Shown here piece by piece: positions 13,301-22,300 of a stretch of DNA of 64,000 nucleotides. This stretch comes from Gari tellinella. Taxonomy: Eukaryota; Mollusca; Bivalvia; Cardiida; Psammobiidae. How positions within the stretch are numbered: the stretch's first letter is position 1; each line of letters opens with the position of its first letter. A program made the translations under genes and the position numbers. Where the stretch lies: the NCBI GenBank assembly GCA_922989275.2, contig OV277866.1, positions 73,196,328 through 73,260,327 of the forward strand, in the 5' to 3' direction. The notes beneath the pieces are model-generated. The model saw nothing but the letters and a program-made list of their open reading frames with translations. It searched no databases and was not told the origin of the DNA.

Positions 13301-16300
13301 TTGGTATGCATGTGTATATGGACTAGACTTTTCTATGTGCGCTAAAAGTTTAACCCCAGTGTCCTTGAGTTTGAACTTAAGGCCAGCAGCGAGCTTATTT
13401 CCACATATTGGTCATATACATATCTACCATAATTGCACCATAAGAAACATTTTCATTATCCTAGAAGATGGTATCTTTTTTCAGGGCTGAAAGTAAAGCA
13501 GAATGCTCCCGAGACACGTTTTGCTTTACAGTCAACCTGATTTAAGTGTCTTCAAAACTAGAAAAAGGCTATGGGATCATGGATTAATATAGTCAAGGAG
13601 ATCAAAACTCTATATTTGAAGTTTTATGGTCAACTCTTTGAACCCTGGTCACGCATAAAAGCGTCCTTTGCAAACAGTGTGCCTGTGAGGAGTACACTTG
13701 TCCTATGCAAACAGTGTAGATTCAGATCAGAGGGCTCCATAAATTGGCAACTAGAATTGTCCATTTGACAATTCAGGGAGGAAAGGGTTAAGTGATTCTG
13801 ACTACCATTTCTACAACATGTTCTGCATTATCTTCTATGTCAGGTTAGAAGAGATAGGAAGGGTAGATAAGTGATTCTGACTACCATTTCTACAGCATGT
13901 TTTACATTATCTTCTATGTCAGGTTAGAAGAGATAGGAAGGGTAGTTAAGTGATTCTGACTACCATTTCTACAGCATGTTTTACATTATCTTCTGTGTCA
14001 GGTTAGAAGAGATAGGAAGGGTAGTTAAGTGATTCTGACTACCATTTCTACAGCATGTTTTACATTATCTTCTATGTCAGGTTAGAAGAGCTAGGAAGGG
14101 TAGTTAAGTGATTCTGACTACCATTTCTACAGCATGTTCTGCATTATCTTCTATGTCAGGTTAGAAGAGATAGGAAGTATTTGTAAGCGCTATGATGTGC
14201 CACACCTGGTCAACAACGCCTATGGCTTACAGTCATCTAAATGTACCCACCTAATCCAGCAGGTAAATGTGTAGTACAGTCGAACTTCAATATCTCGAAC
14301 TCACTTAACTCAAACTACTCGAACTTACAGTCATCTAAATGTACCCACCTAATCCAGCAAGTAAATGTGTAGTACAGTCGAACTTCGATATCTTGAACTC
14401 GCTTAACTCGAACTATCCGATAGCTCCACACGTGGACTGCAATTTTTCATGTTCATTTATGTCGATCATACCCATATTTCAAAGTTAAAACGTGGCTAAG
14501 CCACGTTTTAAGTTTGAAATACAGGTATGTTCGATTAAACGAGTTGGAGATATCAAAGTTTGACTGTATCTTGATTCACCCAAGTTTACATGTCCATTAC
14601 TAACTGTGTACCTGTGAAAAGTATACTTGTCCAATGCAAACAGTGTAGACCTTGATCAGAGGGTTCCTACAGGAGCCCTCTGATCAGGATCTGCACTGTT
14701 TGTAATTTTTATATTGCAGAAAACAACCCTAAATAGCCAAAAATGGACTTAATTGAAAACTGTAGTTGTTGATTGAAAGTTTCAGGGATGAATGAGTTAA
14801 ATAGATGACCATACCAAAATTGTAGTTTCTCATATCCTGTATTAGTAGTGTATATAGTACTGTATTCCCCAAAGAATAAGCTTTTAATTTATTCTTTCAC
14901 TAGAGAAAATGGTTCCACATGAATATGTATCATAAGAAATATTTTCTGTATTCTACTAGCAGATGGTAGCTTAAAGCAGGCTGAAATAAAAAGCAGAATG
15001 TGCCTTAAGGCACTTTCTGCTTCACTTTCAACCTGCTTTAAGGAGTCACCTGTCTTCAAAACAAGAAACAGGCTATAGGGTAAAGGGTTAAATATTCACC
15101 TGTGGCTGTCACGATTCATATGTACATGTACCTTCATCACGGCTGAATAGAAGTATGAAAATGACATTTCTATTTGGTTAAGTATGAAAATGTATTACTT
15201 CAATGCAGGGTTCCAATAAGGGAGAGTAATCTGAACAAATCCAACATTTTCTCACTCATACTGCACCAAATCCTATAGTGTTACTACTCATTAGAATCGT
15301 CTCTTCGAGATGATTCTAATGAGTAGTGACACCATAGGGTTTAATGCAGAAATAAAGACTTTAGTTTTTGAAATACTCCCCTTATCTGGATCCCTGCAAA
15401 ATGGAAAATGTTGAATGCTAAAACCAATCTTCTATGATGTTGTCATAGTACGGAAAAAAGGCTTGTCTTTTTTCCGTTCTTAAGTAATGCATGATAAAAT
15501 CAAAGGTATTCCGATTTTATTCAATCACTGACAGACTTTGAAAAGTGTTTGATTTGCGCGTGAATTATTTCCTCAAAACTAGGCAACTACAAAACATGGG
15601 GGCTGACATCTTGGATGATGATGTCACGGCTTTTACGAAGAGTTGTGCGTGACGTTTCGGAATTCCCGATTTCAGTGCTATTTTTAAACCATTTGAAGCA
15701 TGAATAACCCCCGACACTCACTCGAAATGATTTTCTCCAAAGGACAAAGCTTCAAACAGTTCAATTCATACCCTTAAACGCTTAAATGAATGTTATTTAC
15801 AAAAATCTACTTCTCAATCGAACCAATAAAAACAACGGATTACCAATACACCATCAATATAAACAATGACGTCATTATTGGTGGTCATATGACTTCCAAA
15901 AATAGTTTCAGATTGCATTATAGGTGTACGGAGGAGTTTTAACTTTTAACATTGTATACACGGGTGCTTATAGATCTATTTGATTATTTGGTTTAACAAC
16001 ATATAGATCTTGTCCCAAACAATTTAGGTATAAAATAAAAGTTCGAGTCGGTTGTGTAATCCAGATCTCAGTCACGAGAGGCGTAGCCTCAAGTGTGATC
16101 TGGAATACAAAACGAACTGATACACACTGGTGATAGATCTATTCCGTTTTCAATAGTATAATTTTGCTTTTTTCCGTCCATAGGCAAAGCCTAAATACAT
16201 ATTAGAACAGATTTAACACGTTCAACCCTAGCAACACTTATACTTGTCATTGACAAACAGTGTCACTCGATCACACTCACTATCCCAGTTTAGCGTCTGT

Positions 16301-19300
16301 GTTCCCTTTGTCAGGGGTTCGATATTGTCTGGCGGTCCTTATACATCGTCTCCAGTGGTCACGGTTGTGGGGGTCCATCTTCACCATCTGCCACTTAAAG
16401 TCTTTATTTGGTCTTGCCTGTGATAAGTACACTTGTCCTATGCAAACGGTGTAGACCCTGATCAGAGGGTTCCTAGATTATTCTATTTAAAGTCTGTGGG
16501 GTGAATCATGAATGAGTTAAAACAGTGCAACATGAACAAATTGTTATTTTACAGGCAGCTAGGGTAGGAAGGGTTGATGTGTTTGTCCAGAGTTTAGACA
16601 AGAACTTCTTGGTTCCTGTGGGAGGAAGTATCATAGCTGGCTTTGACAAGGACCTGATTCAGAAGATTGGAAAAACATACCCAGGTACATTGCAGGGCGC
16701 CAGATAAGAGTGTGTGAACAACCTACATGTATTTACAACGTTTTTCTCCTATTTGCCTCATCATATAGTGTGACCACTCATTAGAATCGTTGCAGTGCAA
16801 CGATTCTATTGAGTGGTCACATCATAGGGTTGGTGGAACCATAAGGGTTTTGGGTTTTAAAAGACACACCTTATGTGGGGCTCTGTACACTGGTCAATTG
16901 CTCTTAACTAATTTTGTGGTCTGTAACAACTGTCTGCTGCCACTGTTCTAAATTCAGAATTTTCTCAAATTTCTTTTCAAAACAGGGTCAAAGTGTCAAA
17001 CCGTTTGGATCCTAATGAGACACTGTCATCTTATTTGGATCCAAATTGATTGCAAAGGTAACAAACGAGAGCTAAATCCCAGGTATTACAACCACTAAAA
17101 ATAAAGATGTGTGTGGCTTCTTTAAGTAAGATGAACATAATGAAGAATGTTTAAAGAAGAGCACTGTGCTTTACATCCAACTTGGTTCAAGTCGACATAT
17201 ATGTCACTAAAATATATGTCACTAAGCCATTACTACAGACCTTTTTACGCTGTTAGTTCATTCCTTCATAGTAGAAAATGCATTTTTCTATCCAGTCATG
17301 AATATGCACAACAAGAAATAGTTCTTGTATCTTAGCAGATGGTAGTTATAAGCAGGCTGAAAGTAAAGCAGAATGCTCCTTAAGGAATACTCTGCTTTGC
17401 TTTCAGCCTGCTGTAGGCAACTGTCTGATCCAATACTAAAAACTAAACCTTTTACCCTATAGCCTGCTTCTAGTTTTGAAGACAGGTGACTACTTAAAGC
17501 AGGTTGAAAGTAAAACAGAATGCGCCTGAAGGCACATTCTGCTTTACTTTCATCCTGCTTTAAGCTACCATAGTCAGTTCAAAAGCCTTTATGGCTTATT
17601 TTGTCTATTGTATGTCTTGCCGACTTAAAATAAAATTTATCTTATCTTATCTTACCATCTGCTAGATGTAGAAAATATGTCTTCTGTTACATTTTCATGA
17701 CTGTTTTATAAAAACTATTATCTTCTGTGGAGGAATTAATTAATGCGCTAAAACGCGCTTCTTTAGGGGAAAGGGTTAATACAAGGCAACATTACAACAA
17801 GCTAGTCACATGTTTGTACTGTTGTAGGTCGAGCTTCTGCCTCTCCAACACTGGACCTGTTCATAACCTTGCTGTCACATGTTTGTACTGTTGTAGGTCG
17901 AGCTTCTGCCTCTCCAACATTGGACCTGTTCATAACCTTGCTGTCACATGTTTGTATTGTAGGTCGAGCTTCTGCCTCTCCAACACTGGACCTGTTCATA
18001 ACCTTGCTGTCACATGTTTGTATTGTAGGTCGAGCTTCTGCCTCTCCAACACTGGACCTGTTTATAACCTTGCTGTCACATGTTTTGTATTGTTAGTGTT
18101 TTAGCTAATGCGGAATGGCGGGGCGGCCCGCCCTTCTGATCCGCCCTTCTGCCCTTATTCCGGTGTAAGGATCCGCCCTAGTGCCCCTATCCATTTGATA
18201 TAGACCGCCCCGCTGCCCGGAGCGATACCACTTACTGTCGCTAATCCCATTATTGCCAATCAGTGCAATGCGACATGCGCATGTCATAGACAATCAACAA
18301 TTATAGTGTGTAATCGACCGATACACATATGTACCTGGTGTGGTACCCCGCATAGCGAGAGTGTACGACTGAGCCGGATTAAATCGAAACGCATGTTGGC
18401 CTCGTTGAAAAACAGAATATACGACACCCTTTTCCCTAAATTTAAACATTCATATGATTATTATCCATTATGAAGACTGAAAAAAAATCACAGATTAAAA
18501 CGCAAACGCGAGTCGGATCTTGGAAAAATATGCTCGATACAGGGCCAATAAAGAATGCTCGACGAACGAACATTTTAGGTGAATATAGATCTAAAACCGA
18601 AATTAATTTTCTTAGAAGGAAATACTTTCCATACAAATCTTTATTAATATTCACGTACCAGAAACGAACAGTCTTCCAAATTTCGGAAATGGAATATTCA
18701 AACGCGCACCGTGCTTCGAACTTTGACACAAGTTGTCTTTACTCGTTTTATTGGCTATAAGAAAGGTAATTCCCCGCATCTTTTTTTTTAAACATCCAAT
18801 GAATGTAGACGTTATATACACCCATTTAGAAAGACAGTATTGATGATTGACGTGAAATTAACAAATTACATCTTACAGGTGTATATTTCGCTGGAGTTTC
18901 GGGAAATAAGTTACGACCGAGAGAGGTTTGGTTGGTTTGATAACGTCCGTTTCTGCCATCAAATACTACATACGCGCGAGAATCGAAGAATGGGATATTT
19001 CTATTTCTAAAAGTATCGGTTCTGTGCTGTTGTTTTATTTTGGTAAGTTCATATTGAATGATCTATTTGAAACAGAACATCAGCGTGACAACACACATCT
19101 AAGTAGATCCTGTTTAATTTTTCCCGTGATGCAGTCTAATTAATTGTATTCTGTTTGATGACCGGTGGTTGCTTAGGGAAGGCTGAATTTTATTCATAGG
19201 AAAATCCTTAAGACACCCACTTGCCTGGATACAGCAAAAATCCAATGCCAATAATTATTGTACGTTATAGTAGATCTATTTGTCTGTGTGCATGTTTAAC

Positions 19301-22300
19301 TGTGTGCGATATTAGAAAAATCTCAAAATAATTTTAAATCAGACAAACTGGTAATACACCCTATACAAAGGACTTACCCAGGGCACTCTGATCTGGGTCT
19401 ATACTATTTGCATAAAGGTAAAGACACTCCATAACCTAGTTTCTTGCTCTTTTTTTTTTAAAGAATTAAGTAAGAGAATTGATATTTTCTAGTAATTGAT
19501 CGTTTTGGGGCTTTTACACCCCTGTTTTACAAAATACATTGTTTCAAAAGAATGGAATACTAGTTTAAATGCCAACCTTAATCAACAGCTGTAATGGGAA
19601 ATCATCAGGTGCTGGAGTAAAATTTAGTTGTGTAACTTTAAATATTAATAATGTGTGATTTAAAGAAAAAAAATCTTGATCTGTTAATATTCTATTTGCA
19701 AACATTGGCTGATTTCATCCATTTTCCATAATACTTGTATGCATCTGTATTATGTACATGTATAGCTAAAATCCACTACATGTGCATATATGTTTATTAT
19801 ATATCTCTGTATAGCAAAATTGCACTATTTCATCATTTAAAGTCCAAAATTTTTTCGCCGCAGCACAGGAGGGGACGCCCCTCCCGCACCCTACCCATTG
19901 TTCTATTGCCACATGTATAACCTTTATCTTTACAGACTTATATGCTGAATACATTAAAAGTGCTTATGGACCTATAATACTTCGAATATGATGAAAAGAC
20001 ACCTAGAAATGTTAACAATCCCCTCGCCGAAGTTGCGGGTCCGCACTTTGTTTGCACCCTGCCCTTTTTTGGTGCCCCCTGCCCCTTTTTGGTGCCCCCC
20101 CTGCCCTTTTTGAGAGTCTGGCTAAAACACTAATTGTAGGTCGAGCTTCTGCCTCTCCAACACTGGACCTGTTTATAACCTTGCTGTCACATGTTTGTAT
20201 TGTAGGTCGAGCTTCTGCCTCTCCAACAATGGACCTGTTCATAACCTTGCTGTCACATGTTTGTATTGTAGGTCGCGCTTCTGCCTCTCCAACACTGGAC
20301 CTGTTCATAACCTTGCTGTAACATGTTTGTACTGTAGGTCGCGCTTCTGCCTCTCCAACACTGGACCTGTTCATAACCTTGCTGTCACATGTTTGTATTG
20401 TAGGTCGCGCTTCTGCCTCTCCAACACTGGACCTGTTCATAACCTTGCTGTCACATGTTTGTATTGTAGGTCGCGCTTCTGCCTCTCCAACACTGGACCT
20501 GTTTATAACCTTGCTGTCACATGTTTGTATTGTAGGTCGAGCTTCTGCCTCTCCAACACTGGACCTGTTCATAACCTTGCTGTCACATGTTTGTATTGTA
20601 GGTCGCGCTTCTGCCTCTCCAACACTGGACCTGTTCATAACCTTGCTATCACATGTTTGTATTGTTTTAGGTCGAGCTTCTGCCTCTCCAACATTGGACC
20701 TGTTTATAACCTTGCTGTCACATGTTTGTATTGTAGGTCGAGCTTCTGCCTCTCCAACACTAGACCTGTTCATAACCTTGCTGTCACATGTTTGTATTGT
20801 AGGTCGAGCTTCTGCCTCTCCAACACTGGACCTGTTTATAACCTTGCTGTCACTGGGGAGTAAGGGTTACAAACAGTTACTACAAGACAGGAAGCAGATG
20901 TATGATTACCTGTTAACTGAGCTGAGGCAGTGTGCAACAAAACATGGTCACCGGATGCTCGACATCAAACATAATCCTATATCAATGGGTAAGCTAGTGT
21001 GCAACAAAACATGGTCACCGGATGCTCGACATCAAACAGAATCCTTTATCAATGGGTAAGCTAGTGTTCAACAAAACATGGTCACCGGATGCTCGACATC
21101 AAACATAATCCTTTATCAATGGGTAAGCTAGTGTTCAACAAAACATGGTCACCGGATGCTCGACATCAAACATAATCCTATATCAATGGGTAAGTTAGTG
21201 TGCAACAAATCATCGTCACCAGAATCTCGACATCAAACATAATCCTATATCAATGGGTAAGTTAGTGTGCAACAAAACATGGTCACCGGAATCTCGACAT
21301 CAAACATAATCCTATATCAATGGGTAAGCTAGTGATGGGAATTCAACTATTGAAACCTTTCCTCCATAGTAATGTAAATCAACTAAATCCAAGTTTACTT
21401 AACCCATTACTCCATACACCATTTCAAGTATTGAAGATGGTTGACCACTTAAAGTAGGCTGAAAGTAAAGCAGAATGTGCCTTAAGGTAGCTTTATAGTT
21501 TCGATACTGCAAGCGGATTTTTCTTATTTATCATCATGATTTATAATTTATTCCCCCATTTTATAGCTGAATGGTTTAAGTGGTACACATGTCACCACAA
21601 AATGTCTTTTTTTAAAAAATATTTTATTTTTTTACGATTTTATAAGACAAATTTAAAAAAAATTCAAACAGCGATTTCAAAGCCGTCTTAATTTGTAACG
21701 CCTTTAAAATTGCCCATAATACACTTCAGTAACATATCTAGGGATCCGTGTCTCAGATTTTTAAAATTCCCCTTCCAACTATTATTAAGTAACATCAAAG
21801 TTATTTTACCGTTTAAAGTCGATTTCTATTACGTAATGCTTTGCTGTAAACAGCTGGAGAACCTCATCAACATTCTGAGACACGGTTCACTAGAGAAGAT
21901 AATACCCTTTCATCTGCTTTAAACCGCATGAAAATCGGACCCCTACCGCGAACACAATCGTTGTCCAAAGATGCGGCGTGTTTGAAAATAAGGAGGTGCC
22001 GAAAACGTCAATTAACTGTTAAGCGTGTCATTTTGACTGTCTGACACAGTGCGAATACCCCCGGGGTTCAACTATGTCCTTTTTGTTTCAACCAATAAGA
22101 AGACACATATTTCATAAGCGATTTTCCTTAGCTCCACCCTTAATAAAATATACCAATCATAATTCAATAATGATTTTAACATGCGAGACCCATAAATCAC
22201 GCAACAGCAGCTGGAGAACTCCTCTAGGTGGTCACGTGGCTGGACTACGGAGTGCTTAATGAGGTGTGATTTATTGATCAGATAGCCGTGTAATGCGTTT

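Noticed and set aside
17828..18093. Cluster A acceptors as additional usable SEPSECS exon starts
   Set aside because: The frame is open within the cluster but would have to run through the 2-kb TIR element, which has stops, before reaching the rest of exon 7.
18470..18760. 96-codon frame inside the 2-kb TIR element as a transposase remnant
   Set aside because: No catalytic motif or DNA-binding signature could be seen, and an antisense frame of similar length covers the same bases.
20140..20802. Regular 66-bp repeats resembling a CRISPR array
   Set aside because: The units are contiguous with no unique spacers, and each is a copy of a splice acceptor plus exon sequence in a eukaryotic gene.
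20012..21059. Long overlapping reading frames on both strands (222-253 codons) suggesting repeat proteins
   Set aside because: They arise because the 66-bp minisatellite unit is a multiple of three and lacks stops in several frames. Only the plus-strand frame with GRASASP belongs to SEPSECS exon 7.
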